NCBI GenBank assembly: GCA_943704415.1
Contig: CALSCO010000439.1
Coordinates: 1 to 15,640 of the forward strand
DNA length: 15,640 nucleotides
Reading direction: 5' to 3'
DNA from: Parvularia atlantis
Taxonomy: Eukaryota; Opisthokonta; Rotosphaerida
The position numbers and the translations under genes were made by a program. Of this stretch, positions 1 to 8,412 are shown in pieces. Each line of letters begins with the position of its first letter. Positions within the stretch are counted from its first letter, which is position 1. A model generated the notes under the pieces. That model saw only the letters and a program-made list of their open reading frames with translations, was not told where the DNA came from and made no database searches.

Positions 1-415
1 GGGCAAGGGGAGGGCCACAGGCGCGGGGGGGAGGCGCACCCGAGCGCGGTTCTCGCTATTGGCCATCGCGTTTGTGGTCGAAAGAGACCTGTGTATATAC
101 GGTTATCGTTTTGGCTCGGACGCGGCTGCCCCCTCGCGCGCTCTTCTTCTCCAGGTAGCGGCTGAGCATCGTCAAAGGCTGTGACGTTACGCGCCTGCAA
201 CGTCACCAGCTCGACCGCGCGCCTCGAGCGCGGTGGGGCGCACGAAAGCGATGGCGTCGGCGATCGCGGCGTCGGCCGTGTGCGTCGCCTGTGTGCGTCG
301 CCTCGTCCGCGACGGCGTGGACGCATGCCGCGCCGTGCACGGGCGCAGCCGGCGCGGGCGACAGCAGCTGCACGGGCATGGCCCAGTCATCGCGTCGCTT
401 GCCGCCCTTTCTCAT
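1..415 (-). other. possible small spliced gene, minus strand (weak)
   Basis: On the minus strand an ATG at 415 sits in an AAAATG context and opens a basic start (MRKGGKRRDDWAMP). A convincing intron lies at about 188-236: donor GTGCGCC, branch-like GGTGACG, acceptor TTGCAG. Another possible intron covers 289-373. After the last acceptor, one frame ends in a coding-looking tail (SRYLEKKSARGGSRVRAKT) with a TAG at 56-58, while another frame stays open to the window edge. I could not join the exons in one frame with certainty and recognise no family. On the plus strand there is an ATTGG (reverse CCAAT) at 58-62 and a TATATA at 94-99, which could instead be promoter elements of an unseen transcript. 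The real content is unresolved. Confidence 0.2.
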
Positions 416-723
416 TTTGCGACGATTCGGTTGCGCTCGCACTGCATCAGCGCCAGTGTGCTGCGCTCTGTGTGCTGTGTGTGCCGCTGCAGCAGAGTTC
501 ACGATGTCGACACGCCACGGGCGCGGCCGCCCGCACACGCGCAGGGGCCGGCGCACAACAGGGACACAAGACACACAGCACAAAGACGGGTTCTTTTGTT
601 GGCCCTCGCCCGCCCAGGCCCTGCGGAGAGGGGGAATGGAACGGGCAGAGGGAGGCCACGCCGGGCGACGCGCTCGCGAGAGAGACGCGCTCGCCGACGG
701 CCCCGCGCGAAGGGGCGACGCGC
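416..723. other. stretch without recognisable gene, 3' side of eL41
   Basis: This GC-rich stretch is open in several frames only because stops are rare at this base composition. No frame shows a recognisable motif or the GTGCG...CTGAC...CAG intron pattern of the real genes. It probably contains the 3' untranslated region of the minus-strand eL41 gene. Confidence 0.4.
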
Positions 724-801
724 TTACTTGCTGCGCGCGCGCATCTTCCTGCGCTTGCGCTTGAGCCGGCGCATGCGCTTCTTACGCCACTTGGCGCGCA
801 T
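724..801 (-). CDS. RPL41: 60S ribosomal protein eL41 (25 aa)
   Basis: This is the 25-residue ribosomal protein eL41 (L41), one of the smallest eukaryotic proteins and a component of the large subunit/subunit interface. The minus-strand frame from ATG at 801 to TAA at 724 begins MRAKWRKKRMRRLKRK and ends KMRARSK, the near-invariant Arg/Lys-rich sequence of the family, at full length. The frame upstream is open, so automated calls extend it into a false 104-residue product; the ATG at 801 is the family start. The preceding bases (CACACAGGGGGCAG before the ATG) look like a splice acceptor, so a 5' UTR intron is plausible but not proven. The gene is divergent from NFS1, with about 320 bp between the ATGs. 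It is easily missed by length-filtered annotation. Confidence 0.93.
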   Translation of the reverse strand: MRAKWRKKRMRRLKRKRRKMRARSK

Positions 802-1120
802 CCTGCCCCCTGTGTGCGTGTGCGTGTGCGTGGTGAGTGCCGTGACGTGCGGAGAGCGGCGCAGTGCAGTTCGGAGGAATTGTAGGGCCCGAGTCGTGCG
901 CCATCCGCTCCGTCCGCCCCCATCCGACTCATCCGCGCCGCCCGTCCGTCCATCCGCAGTGCGCCGCGCGTGTGGGATGCGCGGTGCGCGGCCGAGAGCG
1001 AGCGGGCGCGGCGCAAGGTCGATGCAGACAGCGCACACACCCGGGTTCAGCAGGAAAATGTCAGAGTTGCTCGCAGCTCATGGTTCGCACATTCGCCCAT
1101 CAGCCAGCCACCCCGTCGTC
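802..1120. promoter_or_regulatory. divergent intergenic region between eL41 and NFS1
   Basis: These 319 bases separate the two outward-facing start codons and must hold both promoters and 5' UTRs. A possible 5' UTR intron of eL41 lies next to its ATG, with a TG/CA-rich stretch at about 810-835. I see no clear TATA box. Assignment rests on position only. Confidence 0.4.
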
Positions 1121-3061
1121 ATGGCCGCGCAGTGGACGCTGCCTCTCCTCCGCCGCGCCTTCGCCACTGTGCCGCGCGCCGCCCTCCGCGCGCCCGCCGC
1201 GGCCGCCGCTGTCGCGTCACCGACGCACGCCGGTGCTGCGCACGTGCACGCGCCCGCGCCGACCACGGCCGCGTCCGACGCGACGTCGGTGCGCGCGAAA
1301 GTGACGCCGTTCGCCGAGTGGCGCCGAGGCACTGACGTCGGCGTGCAGCCGCACCTCCCCGGCTTCGAGCCCGTGCAGGAGGTGCGCGCCGAGGGCCTGG
1401 CGCGGCCGCTGTACCTCGACGTGCAGGCGACGACGCCGATGGTGCGCGTTGCACGTCAAGCGCGCGTCAATGGCGCTCTCGCTGACGTGAGGCACACAGG
1501 ACCCGCGCGTGCTCGACGCAATGCTGCCGTACATGACCAACATGTTTGGCAATCCGCACTCGCGCACGCACGCGTACGGATGGGAGAGTGAGAAGGGCAT
1601 GGAGACGGCGCGCGAGGTGCGGCGGTTGCCGATGCGGCGCGCGCGACTGAACAACACACGCATCGGCAGCAAGTCGCGCGGCTTGTCAACGCCGACCCCA
1701 AGGAGATCCTCTTCACCAGCGGCGCGACCGAGTCCAACAACATCGCCGTCAAGGGCGTTGCGCGCTTCTACAAGAAGAAGAAGAACCACGTGATCACGAC
1801 GCAGACGGTGCTGCCGCCTCGTGCAGCGGCCGACGCCGGGCGCTCACGCCGACCGCGGCGCTGCGCAGGAGCACAAGTGCGTGCTCGACTCGTGCCGTGC
1901 GCTCGAGCAGGAGGGCTTCGACGTCACGTACCTGCCCGTCAAGAGCACCGGCCTGCTCGACCTCGAGGTGCGGCCGTCGCCCCCCACGCCACACGTGCGT
2001 GCCGCTCATGCGCGCGCACGCCCGCCAGGTGCTGAAGGCCGCGATCAAGCCCGAGACGGCGCTCGTCTCGGTCATGGCCGTCAACAACGAGATCGGCGTG
2101 GTGCAGCCGCTCACCGACATTGGTGCGGCGCCGCCTGCCCGCCCGCTCTCCCGCACGCGCGCTCACACCGCGGGTGCGCACGCAGGCAAGATCTGCCGCG
2201 AGCGTGGCGTCTTCTTCCACACGGACGCGGCCCAGGCCGTGGGCAAGATCCCGATCGACGTCGACGCGATGCACATCGACCTCATGTCGATCAGCGGCCA
2301 CAAGGTGTACGGACCGAAGGGTGCGTTGTCGCGGCTCGGTGTGCGCGGGGGCACTGCCGCTCACGGTCGCGCACGCAGGCGTCGGCGCCATTTACATCCG
2401 CCGCAGGCCACGCGTGCGCGTCGACGCGCTGATCTCGGGCGGGGGCCAGGAGCGCGGCATCCGCTCGGGCACGGTGCCGACGCCGCTCGTCGTGGGCTTG
2501 GGCGCGGCATGCGAGGTCGCGCGCGAGGAGGTGCGCCTGCCGGCCGCTGCCGCTGCTGCTGATGTGTATGGCAGATGGCGCACGACCACGCCAAGGTAAA
2601 GCGGCTCGCCGACCGCCTCGTCAGCGGCATCACGTCGCGGCTGCCGCACGTCACGCGCAACGGTGACGCCGAGAACGGCTACCCGGGCTGTGTCAACCTG
2701 TCGTTCGCGTTCGTCGAGGGCGAGTCGCTGCTGATGGCGCTCAAGGATATGGCCCTGTCGTCAGGCTCAGCGTGCACGTCGTCGTCGCTCGAGCCGTCGT
2801 ACGTACTGCGTGCGCTTGGCACGGAGGAGGACCTGGCGCACTCGTCCATCCGCTTCGGCATCGGTGTGCCTCGCACGCGCGGGGCGACTGGTGTGCTCAC
2901 GCCTACGCGGTCGCACAGGCCGCTTCACGACCGAGGAGGAAATCGACTTTTGCATCGAGCGCTGCGTCAAGCACGTCGAGCGCCTGCGCGAGATCTCGCC
3001 GCTGTGGGAGATGTTCCAGGAGGGCATCGACCTTAAGACTGTGCAGTGGACCCAGCACTGA
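1121..3061 (+). CDS. NFS1: mitochondrial cysteine desulfurase NFS1 (9 exons, 495 aa)
   Basis: This is the PLP-dependent cysteine desulfurase that supplies persulfide sulfur to the ISCU scaffold for Fe-S cluster assembly and for tRNA thiolation, acting mainly in mitochondria with ISD11/ACP and frataxin. Exons are 1121-1441, 1500-1616, 1670-1807, 1869-1967, 2029-2122, 2186-2320, 2379-2530, 2575-2863 and 2919-3061, giving 1488 nt without frame breaks. The N-terminus is Arg/Ala-rich without acidic residues, as in a mitochondrial presequence. Visible features are SGATESNN (about 163-170), EHK with the PLP-stacking His194, HTDAAQ (Asp270), [10 protein letters not shown] with PLP Lys296, the catalytic Cys419 in [15 protein letters not shown], and a WTQH C-terminus. 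Cys419 lies 76 residues from the end, as in human NFS1. Yeast Nfs1 is of similar length. The eight introns are 53-63 nt. It converges on the WD40 gene at 3108. Confidence 0.97.
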
Positions 3062-3107
3062 TAAGTTTTGATGCCGCCCCGTGTGTTTCCTGTGCATACT
3101 TCGGCTG

Positions 3108-4848
3108 CTATTCCGTCGAAAACAGCTGCAGCAGGTTCTTGCCGCTCGCCACGCAGATCTGCCTCGACCGATGCCGATGCGGCACGACCGCGATCGCATG
3201 CGGCTGCGCGCCGATGTCGAGCACGCGCCGCCGCGGCCCGCTTGCGGCCGTCGCAACGTCGTACTCGACGATGCGCCGCGCCCCGTTCACGCCCGTGAGG
3301 ATGTGCGCGCCGGTCGCGTCAAAGATCGGGTGCATGATTGGCGGCTTGCTCGGCCCCTCGAGCACGGCGGCCGGCCCGCGGCTGGCCCCGCGCAGGTCCC
3401 ACAGGACCATGGCCGCGCGCAGGTCGGCCGTGAGCAGGTGGTTCCAGTTGCCCGGCGAGAACGCAACCGAGCTGACCGCGGCAGTGTGTGCGCCCAGCAT
3501 GCTTGCAACCGGCGTGGTGCTGGCGCGGCGCGCGTCAAAGATGCGCACGACCGTGTCGTCGCCGGCACAGGCAAAGACGCTCGCCGGCGGGGCGCCCGTT
3601 GTGCCTGAGTTGCGCCAGCGCACGCACTTGACCGTGGCCTGCACAGGCGCGCGGGTGCATGAGTGCTTGCTGACTACGTGAGGGCTGCGCGCACACCATG
3701 CCGGCCTCGGTAAACGTGCGTCCGGGCCGCAGCGCGTAGTCGGTGATGTGCGAGAGCGCGACGGTCGTGTCCCGCGACGCCGTCAGCACGTGCTCGGCCG
3801 TCTCGTGCATGGAGAAGATGCCGCTGCTGTGGATCTGGGTGCTGAGCCGGTCGTGAACGAGCGCCGTGGCCGAGACGGCGCCGTTCTCGCCAACGAGCAC
3901 TGCCAGCTGCGCGAGCACGAGCGAGCCGTCGTCCGACGCCGTCAGCAGCCGTTCCGCTGAGTCGCCCACAAACTGCACGTCTGAGACCCAGTGCGTGTGC
4001 ACTCCAGCAAACACCGCCAGCGGTGCGACGCTCATGTCGTTTGGGGGGACGCGGTACAGCGTCACGAGGCCCGCGCCGCCCGCGCCACCCGCGGTCACGA
4101 GCCACGCGCCGTCGGTCGAGAAGCTGCACGCGCGGGCGTCAGAGCAGAGAGCGGTGTGCTGCACGGCGCACCTGAGCGAGTAGACAAAGTGCTTGTGGCC
4201 GGACATGGAGGCCAGCGCGCGTATGGGCGTTGCCTTGGCGGTGGCCGCGTCCCACGTGCCAGGGGGGTTCATCTGGGCACCTGGGGCACAGCAGTGAGCG
4301 GCGGGAAGCGGGAAGGTGCGCGGCCAAACGCACGTCGCCGCGGCGACTCGCTGCCCAGCCGGCGCGGCGACTGGCTGCTCGGCTGGCGCAGGGTGTCAAC
4401 GCTGACGCGCACGGCCAGCCGCTCGCTCGACCGTCTGTGGCGGCAGGCGCGCGTCAGGCGCAGCAGTGCGCAGTGCCTCCGGGACAACGCACGTCGGCCG
4501 CACCGGCACGGGCGTCTCCGCGCTGACGACGCGCTTCACCCGCGGCTCCTGTTTGCGCGTCTCTTGCACGGCGCGGGCCAGGCCAAGGTCGGCCAGCAGG
4601 CGGTTGTTCTCCTCGATGCGGCGCAGGCGCCTCGCCTCGTACTCGTCCGCGCCGTCCGGCTCCTGCTCATGCTCCTCCTCTTGCTGCTCCGCGTCCATGT
4701 CGAGCACGTTGTCCGCCCCCGATGCTGATGCCCCATCCTCGTCCTCGTCCGACGTGCCGTCGTCGTCGTGGTCGACCGCGATCACGACCTCGACGCGCGT
4801 CGCCTCGTCGCTGAGGCCCGCGTGCCCCTCGAGCGTCTTCGCGTCCAT
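3108..4848 (-). CDS. WD40-repeat protein with CMR1/WDR76-like N-terminus (5 exons, 507 aa)
   Basis: Exons on the minus strand are 4848-4493, 4434-4334, 4280-4172, 4123-3697 and 3638-3108. They total 1524 nt with phases intact and introns of 58, 53, 48 and 58 nt. The first 68 residues are Asp/Glu-rich. Residues 69-90 ([20 protein letters not shown]) and the spliced RSSERLA at 120-126 resemble the N-terminal region of CMR1/WDR76 proteins, which are DNA-damage and proteostasis-linked WD40 proteins. From about 165 a WD40 propeller follows: [20 protein letters not shown], then [34 protein letters not shown] and [17 protein letters not shown]. Total length is close to yeast Cmr1, but the propeller is not diagnostic to me, so orthology is inferred. 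It converges on NFS1 and shares a 22-bp ATG-to-ATG gap with the methyltransferase gene. The frame continues open upstream of 4848; that ATG was chosen because the upstream part is antisense to the neighbour. Confidence 0.75.
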
Positions 4849-4870
4849 CGTGTCATTAACCGCTCGGTTT
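4849..4870. promoter_or_regulatory. 22-bp gap between divergent start codons
   Basis: The WD40 gene starts leftward at 4848 and the methyltransferase starts rightward at 4871. Promoters must therefore overlap the opposite coding regions, unless one gene uses a different start or an upstream non-coding exon. No motif is evident in the gap itself. Confidence 0.35.
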
Positions 4871-5530
4871 ATGAGCGACGGCCACGTGGACGCGACTGAG
4901 GCGGCGTTGCTGCGGCGGCGCGTGGGCGAGTCGCGCGCGGCGCGCATCGCCGTGTTTGTGCGGTGGCTGCTGGCGACGTACGGCCGCGATGTGCTCGCGC
5001 GCGGCACGGGCGTGCTCGACGTGGCCGGCGGGCGCGGCGAGATTTCCTTCGCCCTCGAGGTTCGCCACGGCATCCGCGCCACCCTCGTCGACCCCAAGCC
5101 GCGCGTGCTCGACCCGGCCATGGCCCGCGAGCTCGGCGCACGCGCGCTCAGCCCGCAGGCCGCGCTCACGTTCGAGGACGCGCTCGCGCACGCGACATGG
5201 GGCGAGCTGCTGCGCGGCTGCGCCGTCGCTGTCGGGATGCACCCGGACCAGGCAACCGAGCCGCTCGTCGACTGGGCGCTGGCGCAGCGCAAGCCGTTCG
5301 CGGTGCTGCCGTGCTGCGTGTTTGCGCGCTCGCGGCCCGAACGGCGCATGCCCGGCGCGGCCGACCAGCCCGTCGAGTCGTACGCGCAGTTTGTGCAGTA
5401 CCTTGCGAGCAAGCACCCGCGCATCCGCAGCGCCCAGCTGGACTTTTATGGCCGCAATGTCGTGCTATTTTGCCTGCCTGAGGACTTTGTCCATGATGCG
5501 CAGGGGGGCGAGCGCCGCGCCGCGGATTGA
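4871..5530 (+). CDS. SAM-dependent methyltransferase-like protein (219 aa, single exon)
   Basis: This single-exon gene runs from ATG 4871 ([14 protein letters not shown]) to TGA 5528-5530. Residues 48-57 ([10 protein letters not shown]) form a glycine-rich motif I as in Rossmann-fold methyltransferases, followed by [12 protein letters not shown], where the acidic residue after the second strand would bind SAM ribose. Later, [11 protein letters not shown] and FAVLPCCVF resemble the H-x-C/D-x-x-T and V-P-C-C segments of Methyltransf_32/TRM13-like domains, whose known members modify RNA. The substrate cannot be told from sequence. There are no membrane segments or signal peptide. It is head-to-head with the WD40 gene, probably sharing a promoter. 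Only two bases separate its stop from a T14 run. It may be a pseudo-enzyme, but the motifs look intact. Confidence 0.75.
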   Translation: MSDGHVDATEAALLRRRVGESRAARIAVFVRWLLATYGRDVLARGTGVLDVAGGRGEISFALEVRHGIRATLVDPKPRVLDPAMARELGARALSPQAALTFEDALAHATWGELLRGCAVAVGMHPDQATEPLVDWALAQRKPFAVLPCCVFARSRPERRMPGAADQPVESYAQFVQYLASKHPRIRSAQLDFYGRNVVLFCLPEDFVHDAQGGERRAAD

Positions 5531-5532
5531 AC

Positions 5533-5546
5533 TTTTTTTTTTTTTT
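5533..5546. repeat. T14 homopolymer (A14 on minus strand)
   Basis: A run of 14 T directly follows the methyltransferase stop codon. Read on the minus strand it is an A14 tail at the end of the coding-like fragments at 5560-6270. It may be a simple low-complexity tract or the tail of a retroposed sequence. Confidence 0.8.
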
Positions 5547-5559
5547 CCGGTGACATCAG

Positions 5560-6290
5560 TCATCGCTGCGGCAGCTCGCTGGTTTGCCGGCGCACCGTCT
5601 TCGCTGTGCGGCTGACGACACGGCAGTCGACGGACGGCTCGATGAGGATCGCCCGTAGCGTTGAACATGGCGTCATGGTCAGGTCCGGTGCGCGAGCACG
5701 GCCTTCGCTGCACGTGTGAACGGGTCTCCTGTCGGGTTGATGTAGTTGCCTAGGCGCGTGTACGCGTCGGTGATCACGCCCATTTGCACCTGGCAGGGCG
5801 ATGAACAACTAGACTGATACTGACAACTGGAAGAGGCACAACATTATTTTTTTTTTGACAGAACTGTCGGCTGCAGAAGACCGCCTCGGCCAGCATCGAC
5901 ACCCTGCACGCCTTGGCGGTTGACGCCCGAATGCGCGCGTCTTCGGTCGCCGGCTTAGCCAGCTCGCGGTCCAGCAGCAGCACCACCGCTCGACTTGGCC
6001 TCCCATCTCAGCCTGCACGTCCGAGCAGTTGGGCCAGCTGCACAAGGCCATGTGCACCGCCTAAAAGAAGAACGGACGCGTCAATGCCGCACCGAAATGC
6101 GCTTGTCGCCGCGATCCAGCGTTGTAGTTTGCCGGCCATCCAGGCCCGGTCACAGTGGCGTTCTGCGCGAGCACCACCGTGAAGCTCGGCCGTGTACTTC
6201 GGCGCGCCCGTCTTATGCTCGACTTCGTCCGCCAGTGCTCGCCTTGTCACGTATCGCGCCAACGTGACATTTATGTGGACGAATTTTCCA
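5560..6290 (-). other. degraded coding-like region, no gene assembled
   Basis: Several short minus-strand stretches look protein-like but sit in different frames. They are ADEVEHKTGAPKYTAEL (about 6235-6185), FTVVLAQNATVTGPGWPAN (about 6175-6120), AVHMALCSWPNCSDVQAEMG (about 6062-6003), LLLDRELAKPATEDARIRAS (about 5980-5920), and MGVITDAYTRLGNYINPTGD (about 5785-5725). One boundary (GTGCGGCATTGAC...TTTTAG, about 6063-6094) looks like a 32-nt intron; the other frame changes have no good splice sites. A second oligo-T run (T10, 5847-5856) lies inside. I recognise no family. It could be a frameshifted relic, a gene with unusual introns, or chance open frames; the region is clearly poorer in coding signal than the flanks. 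Confidence 0.3.
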
Positions 6291-6379
6291 TGAACGCGCG
6301 TTGAGAAAGGAAACTTCTTTGTGTCGGAGCATCATGATTGCATTCCAGCAAAGAGCCCAGAGACACACAGGCGCGGGGC

Positions 6380-6728
6380 TCACGCGCGGCGCGGGAACGG
6401 GCCGTGGCTCTCCTGCACGATCGTGATGCTGTGGTACGTCTGGCCGTTGGTCGCGTCGCGCTGCTCGTACTGCAGGTGTGTCTCGTTGAACACGGTGAAC
6501 ACGCCCCAGCCCATGCCTTCAGCGCGCGCGCGCGCCGCGCATGAGACGTGCGAGCGCGGGCTGGCACGGGTGCACACGGTAGGTCTCGTCGCGGTACTGC
6601 ACCCACGACGGCACGTCCGGGCCAAACTCGTCGTTGCTGTCGACGCCCGCGTGGCCCGGGAGGATGTGCACGGGCGCGCGCGGGTTGTTGAAGTCGCGCT
6701 GGACGGGTGTGACGTCGCCTTGTCCCAT
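6380..6728 (-). pseudogene. C-terminal fragment of a purple acid phosphatase-like protein
   Basis: Two minus-strand exons (6728-6578 and 6516-6380) joined across a 61-nt intron give 95 residues matching only the tail of metallophosphoesterase-type purple acid phosphatases. Visible pieces are FNNPRAPVHILPGHAG, then YRGMGWGVFTVFNETHLQYE (restored exactly by the splice), then SITIVQESHGPF at the end. The large N-terminal part with the metal-binding motifs (GDxxY, GNHD, GHxH) is absent: the J-domain-like gene ends only 130 bases upstream and a TGA precedes the ATG in frame. As seen, it cannot bind the dinuclear metal centre. Either this is a truncated gene left by rearrangement, or the 5' exons are elsewhere or misassembled. 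Retention of an intact intron and frame suggests the break is fairly recent. Confidence 0.55.
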
Positions 6729-6860
6729 TGATGGGCGTTTTTGTGTTCACCCGGCTCAGAGCGGCTCTGTGCTGTTTGCGCCTGCTCAGCACCCGAGCAA
6801 GACGCGCATCGAGCTCTAGGCGTGATCGGCTTTCGTGCACTCGCAGTGAACAAGAGCAAC

Positions 6861-7668
6861 TTACTCGCGCCGGAGCTGAAGCAGACGGTCGAGCACGCCG
6901 TGCGTTTCGCCGGACCGCGCGAGCATGCCCACGAGCAGCGCGTCTGTGCTCGGTGAGACGGCGTAGTTGGCGGCGAAGACCGGCGTCGCGGCGAGGCCCG
7001 CAAAGACGATGCGCCGCGCGACGTGGTTGGCCTGCGCCAGCGCCCACCCGCCCCCGCCCGGCACCGCCGCCAGCACCGCCTCGAGCGCGCCCAGGTGCTC
7101 GGCCGCGGCCCACAGCGCGCCCGCGCCGAGCAGCCACCAGCGCAGGTATGTCGTGTCCCAGCGCGACGTAGCCGCGTAGACCACGGCACAGAACGGCACG
7201 AGCGCCACAAGCAGCTCGACGGCGGCAAAGGCGTGGTACTCGATCGGCGTGACGCACACGGCGCAGGCGAGCATCTGGCGCGGCTTCAGCCTGCACGTGC
7301 ACGCGGGGGCGATTAGGCATCACGCGCACCGTGTCGCCCAGCCGGTTGTACTGCTGCCGCGTGAGCGCGTCGCCGGCGATCCGCCCCACAAGCGCGACGT
7401 CGGCGGGCGACGCGCTCGGCGCCTTGGCCGCGCGACGCAGCTCGAACGTGTTTGCGCCCGGCGCGACGCCCAGCCGGTCGTACACGGTGCTCGGCACGCC
7501 CAACGCCGCCTGTGCGAGCAGCCAGAGCGCGTAGGCGAGCAGGGCGATCTGCGCGGCGCACGAGTCAGGCGGGCACGCCGATGGCACCAGGCCGCGCGCG
7601 CACCGTCAGCGTGCCGCGCATCACGCGATCGACGGACGAGAGCGGCGGCTGCAGATGCTCGTCGCCCG

Positions 7669-7701
<33 letters not shown>

Positions 7702-7819
7702 TTGCTCGCCGCGACAGCAGCCACGGCAGCGCGCGCACGAGCAGCAGCGGCCAAAACATGCGCAGCAGCATCCCGACGAGCTCGCCGAAGGCCTGCGCGC
7801 CACCCTGATCGTCCGCCAT
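6861..7819 (-). CDS. multi-pass membrane protein with J-domain-like segment and polyQ tract
   Basis: Start ATG 7819 (MADDQGGAQAFG), stop TAA 6861-6863. Exon 1 is 7819-7604 and is followed by a clear 55-nt intron (GTGCGCG...GCCTGACTC...GCAG). The second intron is ambiguous: 7329-7284 (GTGCGC to an AAG acceptor, 285 aa) or 7351-7291 (GTACAA to a CAG acceptor, 280 aa); both keep frame. The protein has a hydrophobic segment near residues 12-35, a run of ten Gln encoded by (CAG)10, a second membrane segment (IALLAYALWLLAQAALGV), and a J-domain-like stretch (VYDRLGVAPGANTFELRRAA ... ALTRQQYNRLG). It then has three or four further hydrophobic segments. No HPD motif is visible, so Hsp70 stimulation is unlikely. 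An ER-membrane location is inferred. No close family was recognised. Confidence 0.6.
7670..7699. repeat. (CTG)10 trinucleotide repeat encoding polyglutamine
   Basis: Ten perfect CTG units, read as CAG on the minus strand, encode Gln10 near residue 45 of the J-domain-like membrane protein. Such tracts vary in length between strains. Confidence 0.95.
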
Positions 7820-7829
7820 AGGCCTATGT

Positions 7830-8330
7830 TTGTGTTTGAACTCGGTCGTGAGCATCGGCATCTGCTTCAAGCGTCTTTTCGCGCGTGCGCGCGCCGCAAA
7901 ACTGCAGACAGAGACAGAGACACAGGCTCGGAACATGCGCACCTCGTGGCCGTCGTTGCTCGCTGAAGCAATGATGCCGTCGAGCGGAGAAAACGGCTGT
8001 GCCGCCACTGGCACAACAGCTCAGCAGGCCCACACTGGCACAACAGCTCAGCAGGCCCACACTGGCACCCCACTGGTTCACGCCGAGGCCTCGAGCGTCA
8101 CGGTCCACGCCGAGGCCTTGTCCGTCAGGCCGAGGAGGCACAGGCACTTGCGCCCTCGCGCCGCTCGTCTTGCGAACGCACGCGCCGCAGATCGGGTGCA
8201 GGCACAGCGTCCGGCCCACGTCCACACCCAGCGCCTCCAGGCAGAACGGGCATGCTGCGATGCACCGTCAGCGGTGCGCTCTCTGCGCCGGTGACCGGCT
8301 AACTCAACTGCGGTCGTGACTGTGCGCGGT
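7830..8330 (-). other. RING-like and WD-like coding fragments, no intact gene
   Basis: On the minus strand, after an intron-like end (CCGCTGACGG...CATCGCAG, about 8256-8278), comes ACPFCLEALGVDVGRTLCLH followed by PICGACV. This is a C-x2-C-x11-C-x-H-x2-C-x2-C arrangement typical of the first six ligands of a RING finger. The last Cys pair is not found in frame. A different frame then gives GRKCLCLLGLTDKASAWTVT (about 8155-8095). Downstream, PFSPLDGIIASASNDGHEVR (about 8003-7944) reads like the end of a WD40 repeat. The pieces are separated by a duplicated 27-bp unit and cannot be joined with good splice sites. There is no start codon before the CocE-type gene begins on the other strand. A relic of a RING/WD protein is my best reading; a true gene with unusual introns is possible. 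Confidence 0.35.
8006..8068. repeat. 27-bp tandem repeat, 2.3 copies
   Basis: The unit CACTGGCACAACAGCTCAGC plus AGGCCCA occurs at 8006-8032 and 8033-8059 without mismatch, and a third copy starts at 8060-8068. It lies between the RING-like and WD-like fragments and contains no obvious motif other than CAGCTC/AGCTGT pieces. Confidence 0.95.
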
Positions 8331-8372
8331 CACGGTGCGTCTGCTGCTTTGCGACGTAAGCCGAGCAGCGGG

Positions 8373-8377
8373 CCAAT
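8373..8377 (+). promoter_or_regulatory. CCAAT box upstream of the CocE-type gene
   Basis: CCAAT (in GGCCAATCAG) lies 36 bases before the proposed ATG at 8413. A GACGTAAG sequence at 8353-8360 resembles half of an ATF/CREB site. A Hap2/3/5 (NF-Y) role is inferred only from the motif; the closeness to the ATG would imply a very short leader. Confidence 0.35.
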
Positions 8378-8412
8378 CAGCAGCAGCAGCGCCCGATATC
8401 AGCCGATCTGCG

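Noticed and set aside
181-1591. Long plus-strand open frames of 234 and 452 residues in the left part
   Set aside because: Arg/Ala/Pro-rich composition typical of GC-rich shadows; they overlap eL41 antisense, and only the part after 1121 belongs to NFS1 exon 1.
4396-5424. Minus-strand open frame of 342 residues across the methyltransferase
   Set aside because: The part above 4848 is antisense to the methyltransferase and has no motif; only the part below 4848 is exon 1 of the WD40 gene.
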